DNA of 64,000 bases, taken from Mycoplasma sp. 1578d. GTDB lineage: Bacteria; Bacillota_I; Bacilli_A; Mycoplasmatales; Metamycoplasmataceae. The notes beneath the pieces are model-generated. The model ran no database searches. It saw only the letters and a program-made list of their open reading frames with translations, and was not told the origin of the DNA. The position numbers and the translations under genes are program-made. The DNA lies in NCBI RefSeq assembly GCF_024582695.1, contig NZ_CP102081.1, positions 806,001 through 870,000 on the forward strand, given 5' to 3'. Within the stretch, counting starts at the first letter, position 1. Each line of letters begins with the position of its first letter. This document shows, in pieces, positions 9,773 to 20,253 of the stretch.

Positions 9773-12172
9773 ATTTTATAAATGTAGAGCTACCTGGTTG
9801 CTTGTTGATAGTGCTTGTAGTTTCGTCGTATCTTTCGGTTAATTTTCCCATAATTTTATTTTGGAATCATTGTAGATCTTTGTTGGTGTTTTCTTTAGCT
9901 ATATTTTGCAAGAATTGTACATTTCCAAATGTTTGATCATTTCAATTACCTCATAAACTAGCTGTTAAAATTGGATTTGAATGATCGATCCGGTTAGGTT
10001 GGAATTTAATTTCACCAACCCCACCATCTTTAATTGATTTATGTGAGGTAAGCACATCTAATATCTTGTCAAAACTTAAAGTTTTAAGGAAGTTATTCAC
10101 TTCGGTTTGAATTTGAGCAACAGTTGCTCCATTAGGAAGGGTTTTTTCTTTTTCTTTAACTTGTTCACCCACAAAGTTTTGTCATACTGCTTGATTTACA
10201 AATTCGTTAAAGTGCAATCTAGCTGCTTTTTTGATAACGTCATCACTAGCAGGAGTAATAGCTACTTCTTTAATAAACTTAAGAGCATTATCTTCGACTT
10301 CTTTGTATAGAGTTTCTAATGAATTGTTCGCTAAAGCTGAAATAACTTTGTTTACCACAGCCATTTTTTCATCATTATTATCACCATTAGCTCCAAAAAT
10401 AACTTTTTCGATTTTTCTAAGGTGTCATCCGTCGCCATCTTTTAAATCAGCTTTTTTATCAAATTCTTCTGGTTTGATAATGCCATCTTTAATTAACCAA
10501 GATTTTCCTTGGAATGAGAATTGACTCATTTTTTTACTAAACATTGCTGCTAAAGCATTTCTTAAAGCTATTTCATCTTTAAGGTTTGCTGTAAGAGTTG
10601 CTAATGATTCAGGTTTAAATTCGACAAATGTTCTAATAGCTCCTTTTTCACCAGTGAAAAATTCACCTTTAATTACGTTTGAATCATTAAGTGGTTCATC
10701 TTCAGTAACAGTTTCTCATTGATAGAATGGAGTTTTGTTTGCGCTATTAGCTAATTCAAGGATTGGTGCAAAAACTTTCATTAATTCATCATGTGATTTG
10801 TATCCTAAACTTGTATAAAATTCTTTGTAATGTTTTGAAGTTGACTCGGTATTCTCTTTAACTTTATTTTTGATATCATTTTGAGATTTAACGGTAAATT
10901 GTACCTTAGAATCAGCTTTAAAGTACTCAAAGTTAGGTTCAGGCGATAATGCAATTTTAATAATTTGAGAAATGGCTTGTCTTCTTCCTGGTGAAGAGTT
11001 TGTGTTTCTTTGGTTAACCAAAAAGCTTCAAGCACCTAAAGCTTGTCTGTATTCTTCCCCATCAACAGTGTTAATCACATTAAAGAAACTTTGGGTTTCA
11101 GCTGAATTTTGAGAAGTTTGTAAATCTCAAGTACCAATGATTGCATATTCAATTTTTCTTTGCTTCATTAACTCAAAGATTTTGTTTTGAACTTGATTCA
11201 TATCACTGGTTAATACGGCTTTAAGATCATCTTGTGAAATCCCTCTTTTAAACCAGTTAGTTTGTTTATACTCATCTTGATTGAGTAAATAAGCTCCTTG
11301 ATAAACTGGGAAGTAAACTCTTGTTGCTACATCCACTGCTTGTTTAAAGTATTTATAAAATTTGTTTTCTGGAATGTTTTGATATCCAGAAACAATCTTA
11401 GAACTTTCTGGATAAAGTATCTTATCCATTAAATCTACTTTTTCATTTTTAAGTTCGGGTATTTCTTCTTGTAGTTTGTTGAATACCCCACCTAAAATTC
11501 CGTTTCCATACCAAAAGTCTTGTAAACGAATAATTGCTTTTCCTTCTTTTACAAGTTCCTCTAAGCTATCTGAATTTGGGTTATTAAGTTCTTTTCTAGC
11601 TTCTTCTTCAGGTTTAGTTGAAGCTAAAATAATTCCTTCTACATTATGTCTAATCCCTAAAAGTTTTGATTCAAATTTAGGATTATTTTCCGAACCAACA
11701 AGTCCAGTTACGCTACCAAATTTGCTCATATCCGCTTCTTCTTGTTGGGTTGCTCCAAGTTCTTTTGTAACTTCTTTAAAAAGTTTTGGGTCAAATTTAT
11801 TAAGATCAACAACTGAGTTGCTAACTGCTAAATCAGTAACTCTATCATGAGGTGCATAGAAAATATCAGGAACTTGCTCATCAGTAATTCCTGTTGTAGT
11901 ATTTAAAGCATCAAAAACATTTTTCTTTATGGTCTTAATTCGGTAACCGTCTGTGTAACTTTGGGTTTTATTAAAGAGTTCAACAACTTTCTTGTAGAAA
12001 CTTTCTTGTAGAAACTTTCTTGTGCTCCATCTACAGCGACAATAATTTCCTTGCTATCATTTGCTTTTGCATTTGTTGATGAACCATATCCTGTTGAACA
12101 CCCTATGGCAAGCGATCCCACACTAAGCGAACCTACTAACAAGCTTGATTTAAATAATTTCTTTTTGAACAT
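9759..12172 (-). pseudogene. large MalE-like lipoprotein 1, frameshifted by a 14-bp duplication
   Basis: The intact form would be a 799-residue lipoprotein with signal peptide and lipobox LAIGC, the extracellular substrate-binding partner of MalFGK by position. It is a clear paralog of the lipoprotein at 12820-15213; shared blocks include VDGAQ-S/T-FYKKV, RLQDFWYGNG and DHSNPI/VL. After codon ~49 a 14-bp unit is present twice in a row (11994-12021), which shifts the frame and ends translation at 11927 after 81 residues. Removing one unit restores agreement with the paralog through to the stop at 9759. ATG 12172 has GGAG upstream. It may be phase-variable rather than dead. Confidence 0.85.
11985..12021. 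repeat. 14-bp tandem repeat inside lipoprotein 1
   Basis: GTAGAAACTTTCTT occurs at 11994-12007 and 12008-12021 and is preceded by the last 9 bases of the unit. One copy fits the paralog; the second adds 14 bases and breaks the frame. Confidence 0.9.
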
Positions 12173-12190
12173 TCATTCTCCATTTCTTCT

Positions 12191-12649
12191 TTATTCAAAT
12201 GCGATTTCGTTTTTGATATATCCTCAGATTGCAAAAATAATTGACAAAGGAATTAATGGAATAATATTAGTGCTAATGCACAAAATATTGATTAATTTAG
12301 CTTTTTCAGTTTTTGAATAAATATAACTCAAATGTATTGTCATGAATATATTTACAATCAAAGAAAAGGTTGTGATAATCATCACTAAACGAGCTGAAAA
12401 AGTTTTTAATTCGTTTATAAACGATTCTAAATTCTTTTTTGAAGATAAATCAAAATTGTATTTGGATAAAGAATAAAGTAATAATATTAGGTTGAAAAAA
12501 ATTATTAAATTAGCAAAAAGAATAAAAAGATATTCAATGATTTTGGGAGCGTATTTGCGCTCTAAAGGTCTTTTTCCTAATAATAAAAAACGCAGTTTCT
12601 TTTTAAGTGGAATTTTTTCCACTCTTATTTTCCGCTTAAAATTTTTCAT
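12191..12649 (-). CDS. basic membrane protein, first gene of the mal transport operon
   Basis: 152 residues: a basic N-terminal region of about 35 residues (many Lys/Arg), then about four hydrophobic segments. No known domain. One TGA (Trp) near the end takes the frame to the TAA at 12191. The gene starts 13 bases after a TATAAT, so the transcript leader is nearly absent. It is followed after 18 bases by the lipoprotein 1 gene and appears to head the operon lipoprotein 1, membrane protein, malF, malG, malK. Confidence 0.65.
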
Positions 12650-12684
12650 AACCTATATAAATTATAAATTTATCGCATTCTTAT

Positions 12685-12700
12685 TGGAATAATTTCCACA
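12685..12700. promoter_or_regulatory. putative mal operator, copy 1
   Basis: TGTGGAAATTATTCCA (read on the minus strand) lies about 20 bases upstream of the TATAAT that precedes the gene at 12649. It matches the sites at 15282-15296 and 17206-17222. Confidence 0.5.
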
Positions 12701-12782
12701 TTTTTCCAGAATTTTCTGCACTTAGACTTGACTAGTCAACTAAAGAATTGGCAACTTAAATGATCTTTTTTATCTTTTGATT

Positions 12783-12814
12783 GATAAAAAGCATCTCTTT
12801 TTTGAGATGCTTTT
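12783..12814 (-). terminator. terminator after lipoprotein 2
   Basis: AAAAGCATCTC pairs with GAGATGCTTTT (11 bp, six-base loop), followed by more T on the minus strand. It separates the amylase-lipoprotein 2 unit from the transport operon. Confidence 0.75.
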
Positions 12815-12819
12815 GAAAA

Positions 12820-15213
12820 TTACTTGTCAAAATTAATTATTGTTGAGCTTCCTGGTTGATTGTTAAGTGCACTTGTTGTAGCTTTTCATCTTTCACTGAG
12901 ATGATTCATAACTTTATTTTGGAATCATTGTAGGTCTTTATTGCCGCTTTCATGTGCAAGACTATCTAAAAAGGTAACGTTTCCAAAAGTTTGTTGATTT
13001 CAATTGGTTCAAATATCATTTCCTAAAACAGGGTTTGAATGGTCAATTCGATTATCTTGGAATCTAATTTGTCCTAATCCGCCATCTTTAATTGGGGTTT
13101 TGGACGCAAGTACTTCAAGTAACTTATCAAAGCTTAAGGTTTTAAGAAATTCATTAACTTCAGTTGAAATTTTCTCAATAGTTATTCCTTCAGGAAGTGA
13201 TTTTTCTTGCTCTTTTACTCGCAGAGAAACAAAATGTTCTCAGCGAGCTTGGTTAACATATTCGTTAAAATATAATTTAACAGCTTGTTTAATTAGATCA
13301 TCACTTGCAGGCTTAAGTGCAACTTCTTTAACAAATGTAAGAGCTCTATCTTCAACTTCTTTGTATAAGTTTTCAAGTGAATTGTTCGCTAAGGCTGAAA
13401 TAATTTTATTTACAAGTTCTGATTTTTCGCTAACATTATCGCCATTAGCTCCAAAAATGTGTTTTTCAATTTTTCTTAAGCTTCATCCATCTCCTTCCTT
13501 TAATTGTGGATATTTATCGTAAACATCTTGCTTGATAATATTATCTTTAATTAAATTTTGAGATTCTCCAAATTTAAATTCACTTAATTTCTTACTAAAC
13601 ATTGTTGCTAATGCGTTTTTAAGTGCGATTTCATCTTGAAGAGTTTTTGTAAATTTATCTAAATCAGTGTTTGTAACTTGAGCAAGAGATTGTATTTTTC
13701 CAGCACTACCTACAAAATATTCTGGTTTAAGTAAATTTGCATTATCTAATGGATTATCGGCTTTGTTAATTTCTCACTCATAAAAAGGCGTTTTTTTAAG
13801 ATTGTTAAATAATTCTAAGTTTTTGGATTGTGCTTTAAGTAAATCTTCGTGGGAGCTGTATCCTAAACTTTTGTAAAAATCTGTATATTTTTTAGCTGTT
13901 GTTGCTGAATTTTCAGTGACTTTCTTTTTGATTTCAGCTTGAGATGCTGCTGTAAATTCAACTTTTGAATCGGCCTTAAAGTATTCATAATTAGCTTCAG
14001 GTTCAAAGATTGTTTTAATAACTTGTGAAATTGCTTTTCTACGCCCAGGAGAAGCATTAGCATTTCTTAAATTAACTAAATAATTTCATGCACCTAACGC
14101 TTGTCTGTACTCAACTCCATCAACTGTATTGCTAATGTTGAAGAAACTCTTTGCACCACCGGCATTTTCAGCAACTTGTAAATCACCAGTCACGATAACT
14201 GCATATTCAATTGAACCATTTTTCATAAGTTCAAAAATCTTGTTTTGTAGCTGAGTAACATCACTAATAAGTACAGCTTTAAGGTCTTCTTGCGACATTC
14301 CTCTTTTAGCTCATACTGAATCTTTAAATTGCTTTGGAGTTAATAAGTAAGCTGCTTCATAAACTGGAAAGTAAAGTCTCGCAGCAATATCCACACCTTG
14401 TTTAAAGTATTGATAATATTCACTATTTTCTTCAAAACCTGAAATAATACTTGAACCTTTTGCATATAAAAATTGTCCCATTAAGTCAACATTCTTAAGT
14501 TCTGGTTTTGTCTCTTGCAATTGTTTAAAAAGTCCACCAAAGATCCCATTTCCATACCAAAAGTCTTGTAAACGAACAATAGCTTTTCCGGCTTTCACTA
14601 ACTCTTCTAAGCTATCAAAATTTGGGTCATTAAGATCTTTCAATGCTTCATCCTTGGTTTTAGTTGAAGCTAAAATAATTCCTTCTACATTATGTCTAAG
14701 TCCAAAAAGTTTCCCAATTAATTTACGCTCACCATCTTTTTGAGTAAGTCCAGTAATTCTTCCAAATTCTTTAAGATTTTCTTTTTCTTCCGGCGTAGCT
14801 TTAATTATTTGAGCAACTTCATCAAGTAATTTTGGATCAAACTTGTCAAGTTCAACTACTGATTTATTTACTGCTAGTTCAGTTACCCGATCTTGAGGTG
14901 CATAAAAAATATCAGGAACTGATGAATCAGTAATTCCAACAGTGGTTACAAATGCGTCTCAAACTGATTTACTAATTGGTTTAATTCTATAACCCTCTTT
15001 GTAACTTTCTGATTTGTTGAACAGTTCAATCACTTTATTGTAAAAAGTTTGTTGAGCCCCATCCACAGCAATAATGATTTCTTTGTTATCATTAACATTA
15101 GTTGTTGCTGAACCTGGGTTTCCATTGTAACCACAAGAAATCGCTAAAGTTCCAACCCCACTTAATGTACTAAGCAATAAGGTAGATTGAAGCAATAATT
15201 TTTTCTTAAACAT
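12820..15213 (-). CDS. large MalE-like lipoprotein 2, probable sugar-binding protein
   Basis: 797 residues with a signal peptide and lipobox TLAISC (Cys at about residue 27). It is intact and paralogous along its whole length to the broken lipoprotein 1 downstream. It is much longer than a classical MalE (~380-400 residues). The assignment as solute-binding component of the ABC importer rests on position between the amylase and malFGK and on its lipoprotein nature; no binding motif is diagnostic. Its promoter (TATAAT just upstream, operator-like site at 15282-15296) lies between the amylase stop and this start. A terminator follows, so it may be expressed apart from malFGK. Confidence 0.75.
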
Positions 15214-15281
15214 TTTTTCTCTCTTTCTTTAAAAATGTGTTTTTAGTCCTAATTTAATTATAAAAATTCCCTTTGTAAAAA

Positions 15282-15296
15282 GGAAATTTTTCCACA
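15282..15296. promoter_or_regulatory. putative mal operator, copy 2
   Basis: TGTGGAAAAATTTCC (minus strand) lies 19 bases upstream of a TATAAT that precedes lipoprotein 2. It is the least symmetric of the three copies. Confidence 0.5.
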
Positions 15297-15316
15297 TTAT
15301 CTGGTTAAATGCTTGA

Positions 15317-17146
15317 CTATTCAACTACTTTTAGTTTCATTACTAAAAGTGGTCCAACTCCATTAGTTTTAACTTGTTTTGTTGCTTTGTCAACAATCAC
15401 ATTTTTAGAAAGTAAAATATCTTGGATAGATACATTGTCTTTCAATTTAAATTCTGATTTATTTTTACCTCAATCAAAAACATACAACAAATACTCACCT
15501 TGCCCATTGGTGCGTAAACTCATATTACTTGAAACAATCAATCCTTTAAGTGTCTTAGGAAAAATTAAATCTTGTGGATTTGCAACACTATTTGGATTTT
15601 GACTGGTGACATAATCATAATCATTACGAATTTTGTTCAATTTAGCTACAAGTGAATAAGTTGAATTAGCATCCTTAATTGCATCTTCGATTTTTTGCTC
15701 ATTTTTTGAGAGGTTTAGGAAAATTTTACTGCTCGATTCTCCTGAGCGTTGTTCATAGAAATTAACTTGTTTATTATTATCTTTTCACGGAAAAGCCTCC
15801 CTAACTAAGTTATCACCTTTAGATTTAGGCCCTCCATGCATATTTAATTCCATTCCGTCGTATAAAATTGGACTTCCAGCTCGAGACAATAAACTAGTTA
15901 AGGCATATTGCAACATAGAAATATCATTTTCATTTAACGGATCATCTCTAAAAATGTTTCTTTTAGTAAAATTATTCGCTAGACGAACTGAATTAATTCA
16001 CCTTTCAACATCATGATTATCCAAAAAAGGCATTCAGGTGGATTTGTTTTGTACCATTTGCTCAAGGATTCCTTTTTCTTGTAAATAATCAATTCCAACA
16101 TTACTTTGGAATTTTCAATGGGAACCATCAATCACACTGTCTAAGCCTATAAATTGTACATTTGTATAACTCAATGATTCAGCTGGTGTTTTTCATCATT
16201 CTCCAAACATTAATGGAGTGTTATTTGAGCGTTTTCGTTTATCATTATAAGCTTGTTCGCTAGATTTACGTAGTTGTGCAAAAATTTTATTAATTTTGTT
16301 ATTTCCGTTACTTTTATCTTTATATGGATTTTTACTATCAAAGAAATGATAAAAAGCATCATATCTAAATCCATCAACCCCAAGTTTGGATCAGTATTTT
16401 TGCACTGATTCAATTTCTTTAATCACCTTTGGATTATTTAAATTTAAATCTGGCATTCCAGCTCAAAATTCAGCTACATACTTCTTGTTAGTTGCGTTTT
16501 TGTTTTTCAAATTTTGAAAAATACCTCTAATTCAATCATTATCAATCCCTAAACCTGGAGTATTTTCGTCAACATTATCAGGTAAGAAATAGTAATAATC
16601 CTGGTATTTTTTATCTCCTTGAAGAGCTTTTTGGAACCAAGGATGTTCGTATGATGTATGATTAAATACTAAGTCAAGAACAACTTTTATGCCCCTTTTA
16701 TGTGCTTGAATTAAAAAATCTTTAAAAGCTTGCTCTCCACCAAGTTCAGGAGCAACTCCTAAATAATCAATCACGTCATAGCCGTGATATGAACTAGAAG
16801 GATGAATTGGTGAAAGATAAAGAGTATTAATTCCTAAATTAACAAAATAATCTAAATTATTTTTTAATCCGATAAAATCACCAATTCCATCATTATTCCC
16901 ATCAGCAAATGAATATACAGTTAATTGATAAATTGTATTAGACTTATTTTTTGGTTCAAAAGGAGCTAAAAATTGAGCATTATTTGCTTCTTCGACATAT
17001 GATAAACGATTACTATAATTTTGAGCAAAAAATAATTCTCCTCATTTGCGTTCTTGTTTTTGTATTTGAACATTATTACATGCAACACTCACTACACTTA
17101 TTAGTGGAGTCGTTAAAAATAACCATTTTAAATTTCTTATCTTCAT
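15317..17146 (-). CDS. alpha-amylase family (GH13) lipoprotein, neopullulanase-like
   Basis: 609 residues. The signal peptide ends in lipobox SVAC, so the enzyme is tethered outside the cell and would cut glycogen, starch or maltodextrins to oligosaccharides for the ABC importer. GH13 motifs are present in order: DLVFNH (region I), GFRYDAF with the nucleophile Asp (region II), FGEWW with the acid/base Glu (region III) and FLDNHD with the third acidic residue (region IV). Several TGA codons are read as Trp. ATG 17146 gives the signal peptide; the leader contains a large hairpin with the operator-like core. The exact bond specificity (alpha-1,4 or 1,6) cannot be fixed from motifs. Confidence 0.9.
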
Positions 17147-17193
17147 ATTTAAATTTTACTAAAATACACAATTTAAAGGGTGATACGCTTATA

Positions 17194-17236
17194 AAAAGCT
17201 TATTTTGTGGAATATTTCCACATAAATAAGCTTTTT
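17194..17236. promoter_or_regulatory. large hairpin with mal operator core, copy 3
   Basis: The centre (17206-17222) is the perfect 17-bp palindrome TGTGGAATATTTCCACA. Outer arms AAAAAGCTTATTT and AAATAAGCTTTTT extend it to a stem of about 20 bp with a T-run. It may be both a repressor site and a transcription stop or attenuator before the amylase gene; a TATAAG at about 17188-17193 (minus strand) is a possible -10. Confidence 0.5.
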
Positions 17237-17334
17237 AGTTTTTGATAAAAATTTGACCAAGCAAGTATATATAATGGAATAATAACGATGAATTAAAGAA
17301 CAAAAAAAGAAAAGAACTCAATTCTGAAAGCATA

Positions 17335-17365
17335 AAAAACATTTGCTTTTTGGCAAATGTTTTTT
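17335..17365 (-). terminator. terminator after trxB
   Basis: AAAACATTTGC pairs with GCAAATGTTTT, followed by Ts on the minus strand, just after the trxB stop codon. Confidence 0.75.
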
Positions 17366-17375
17366 GTCTAAATAA

Positions 17376-18308
17376 TTAACCTAAATTTGCATTAATTAAA
17401 TCTGAAATCTTTTTAGCAGCAATGGCTCCGTCTGAAGCTGCAGTTACAATCTGGCGAATTTCTTTGCTTCGAATATCTCCAGCAGCAAAAATCCCTTTTA
17501 CTGAAGTTTGCATTTCTTCGTCAGTAACAATAAATCCTCTTTGATCGAAAATATCAAAATCTTTAGCAAAATCAGCGACAGGAATTAATCCAATATATGG
17601 GAAAAATGAGCTTACTTGTAAAGTCACAAGTGTTCCATCGTCCTTTTTAACTATCGCTCCTTCAAGTTTGTTTTCTCCAAGTAATGAAACAATTTGTGAT
17701 TTCATAAAGACTTCAATATTTGGAATTTTAAGCAATTCATCAACAAGTTTTTTTTCTGCGTTAAAGAAATCATCTTTAACCACTAAATAAACATGTGAGG
17801 CAATTTTTGAAAGATAAGTGGCTTCTTCCACCGCTGAATTTCCACCACCAAGTACAATTGAAGGAAGCCCTTTGTAAAGCGGTCCGTCACAAATCGCACA
17901 AAAACTTACTCCACGATCGATTAGTTTTTCACAATTTTCAATAAAAGTAGGGATTCTATTTTTCATTCCCGAAGCAATTAACACGGTTTTTGAGCGATAG
18001 CTTTTTCCTTTAGCAGTAATAATTTCTTTATCTAAGTCTGAGTGTGAAATAATTTTTTCCACATCTCCATAAATATATTCAGCACCATATTTTTTGGCAT
18101 GTTCAAAAAATGTGGTCGCAAGTTGTCATCCTTCAGTGAGTTCGGTTCCTATTCAATTTTCAATTTTACTAGTTGCTGAAAGCTTTCCACCAGGTGCTCC
18201 TTTTTCAATAAAAGCAACTTTTAAGTTTGCTCTTGATGCATAAAGAGCTGCGTTTAATCCAGCTGGTCCACTCCCGATGATTATTAAATCATATTTTGTA
18301 TTATCCAT
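17376..18308 (-). CDS. trxB: thioredoxin-disulfide reductase
   Basis: 310 residues, the usual length. It passes electrons from NADPH through FAD to thioredoxin in the cytosol. The FAD-binding GSGPAG is near residue 12, the redox centre CAIC at 137-140, the NADPH-binding GGGNSA near 155 and AAGDIR near the C-terminus. ATG 18308 is preceded by AAGGAG, which overlaps the lgt stop codon. It is the last gene of hprK-lgt-trxB. Its partner thioredoxin gene at 51753 is frameshifted in this sequence. Confidence 0.95.
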
Positions 18309-18320
18309 TATAAGTTCTCC

Positions 18321-19301
18321 TTAAATTTCATTTGCAGTTAGTTTGGTTTTTAATCAATTAATTGCTGCTTTAGGTGATGTTTTAGCAACATATTTTTGAT
18401 ATTTTAATTCATCTTTATAAGTGTATACATATCTGTATTTTTCTTTAGTAACTATATATTCAACCTTTGAAATGAATTGGAAGTAAATAATTCAAAAGGC
18501 CCCAAAGAAAATAAATACAAGTGCTACATTTGAATAAAGACTAAACGCTTCTTGACGAAGTGGTTCCATGCTATAACGAACCAATCCGTATCAAAGAAAG
18601 TACATTCCAGCATGAGTACCTGGTTTGAATAATCCAAATAAATTGAAAATTCACACAATCACAAGATAAGCAAATAAATTCGCTAATGCTTCATATAAGA
18701 AGAGTGGATAACGATAAGCCCCATTGAGTCCTAATTTAGCTGAGTATTGATCTGAAATGAACATATTATTAGCAATAACACTTCCTCAAACCTTAACTGC
18801 TGATCCATCTCAATCAATTTTTCCGTACACTTCATGGTTAGTAAAGTTTCCTCATCTTCCCACGAATTGTCCAATTAAGATTGTCGGAATAATGAAACTT
18901 AAGATTTTACGAAAGTCAACTACATCACGTTTATATCAACCATAAATTAATCCGCTACATGCTCCTAAAATAACTCCACCTTGAATGGATAATCCACCGT
19001 CCCAGGCGGCGTACCAATGCGAATCCTTAAACGGATCGGGATCGTAAATAAGTGCTTCAAAAACATATCCTAATCTTGCTCCTACAATTGAAAGTGGAAC
19101 AATAATGATAATTAGAGTCATTAAAATATCTAATTTGTAGTTTTCGCGCAATCAAAAGAATAAAACGGTAAGAATGGATGCAATAATTCCAATCATTAAG
19201 AGTACTGAATAAGCCCGTACAGGAAATGAGCCAATATTAAATAAAATGCCCGGATCGCCCTCTTTAAATGGGATTAGAATCATGCTAACTTTATCATTCA
19301 T
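18321..19301 (-). CDS. lgt: prolipoprotein diacylglyceryl transferase
   Basis: 326 residues with about seven membrane segments. It adds diacylglycerol to the lipobox cysteine of prolipoproteins, needed for the lipoproteins in this window. The family signature GRWGNFTNHEVYG is at 148-160. The C-terminal ~45 residues form a basic cytoplasmic tail. ATG 19301 overlaps the end of hprK by 11 bases. Confidence 0.95.
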
Positions 19302-20220
19302 CGCTTAACCTCCTTTTTTCAATTTTTTCAATAGCATTTAAGCCGTCGTGTCTTGCCAGATAAGCACTCACAGCTGATTCAATAAGCGAAGCAACTGAGC
19401 CCCCTTCTTTTGTAGGAATTTGGATTTTCTTAATTGAACGACCCATAATTGGATATTTTAAAAAATCCAGTCCTAAACGATCAAGTTTATTTTGTTCTTC
19501 TTTTTTAACCAATTCGACCACTAGATGAATCGGGGTTTGTGAAGCAACTGCACGTACTCCATATGTGTATTTAATATCAATTAAACCGACTCCCCTAATC
19601 TCAAGAAAATCTTTAGTGATTTTTGGTGAAAGTCCAACAAAACGATTTCCTAAATCCTTGATCAAAACAGCATCATCAGATATAAAAATGTGTCCTTTTT
19701 GAATTAATTCTAAAGCTGCTTCGCTTTTCCCGCTTCCGCTCGGTCCAACAATTAACACTCCAGTCCCACCAATCATCATTAAACAACCATGCACTTGAAC
19801 AACTTCAGCAAAATGGTTATTTAAATAAGTCCCAATACTTGTGGTTAGATATGAACTAGATAAATAATCACTATGAACGACAGGAACTTTGTATTGAGAA
19901 GCAATTTCCTTAATTAATCGCACATTTTCTAAACTAACTCCTTTAGATAAAATCACCAGTGGGGGTAAAAAAGAAAAAACATGATGTAATGATTTTTGAG
20001 TTCGTTCGGTTCCAACTCACTCAAACCACTTGCTCTCACTTGTTCCTCAAGCAATGATGTTGCTTTTTAACCGGTCGCTTCCGGTATTTTCAGCTAATTC
20101 TAAACCTACTCTTTTAATTGCAGGGGAAAGGATTTCTTGATTATTTAATTCAGTATCATTATTAATGACTTTGAGCTCAAAAAACGTAATAATATCGTTT
20201 GCGTACATTTTTTTTGGCAT
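19291..20220 (-). CDS. hprK: HPr kinase/phosphorylase
   Basis: 309 residues. It phosphorylates and dephosphorylates Ser-46 of HPr and so links the sugar phosphotransferase system to carbon control. The P-loop GPSGSGKS is at 159-166 and the family motif EIRGVGLIDI follows near residue 211. The frame ends with TGA-TAA, giving a C-terminal Trp before the true stop. ATG 20220 has AAAGGAT upstream, and a TATAAT at 20244-20249 lies in the 33-base gap after uvrA, so hprK-lgt-trxB has its own promoter. Confidence 0.95.
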
Positions 20221-20253
20221 TTTTATCCTTTTTATTAATCTTAATTATACCTT

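Noticed and set aside
12728-12739. Palindrome TTGACTAGTCAA upstream of the mal operon, with a near match at 15313-15324
   Set aside because: The second match covers the end and stop codon of the amylase gene, so the likeness may be chance; there is no third copy.
13004-13522. 172-residue plus-strand frame opposite lipoprotein 2
   Set aside because: Antisense to the paralogous lipoprotein; a similar frame opposite lipoprotein 1 shows it follows codon pattern rather than being a gene.
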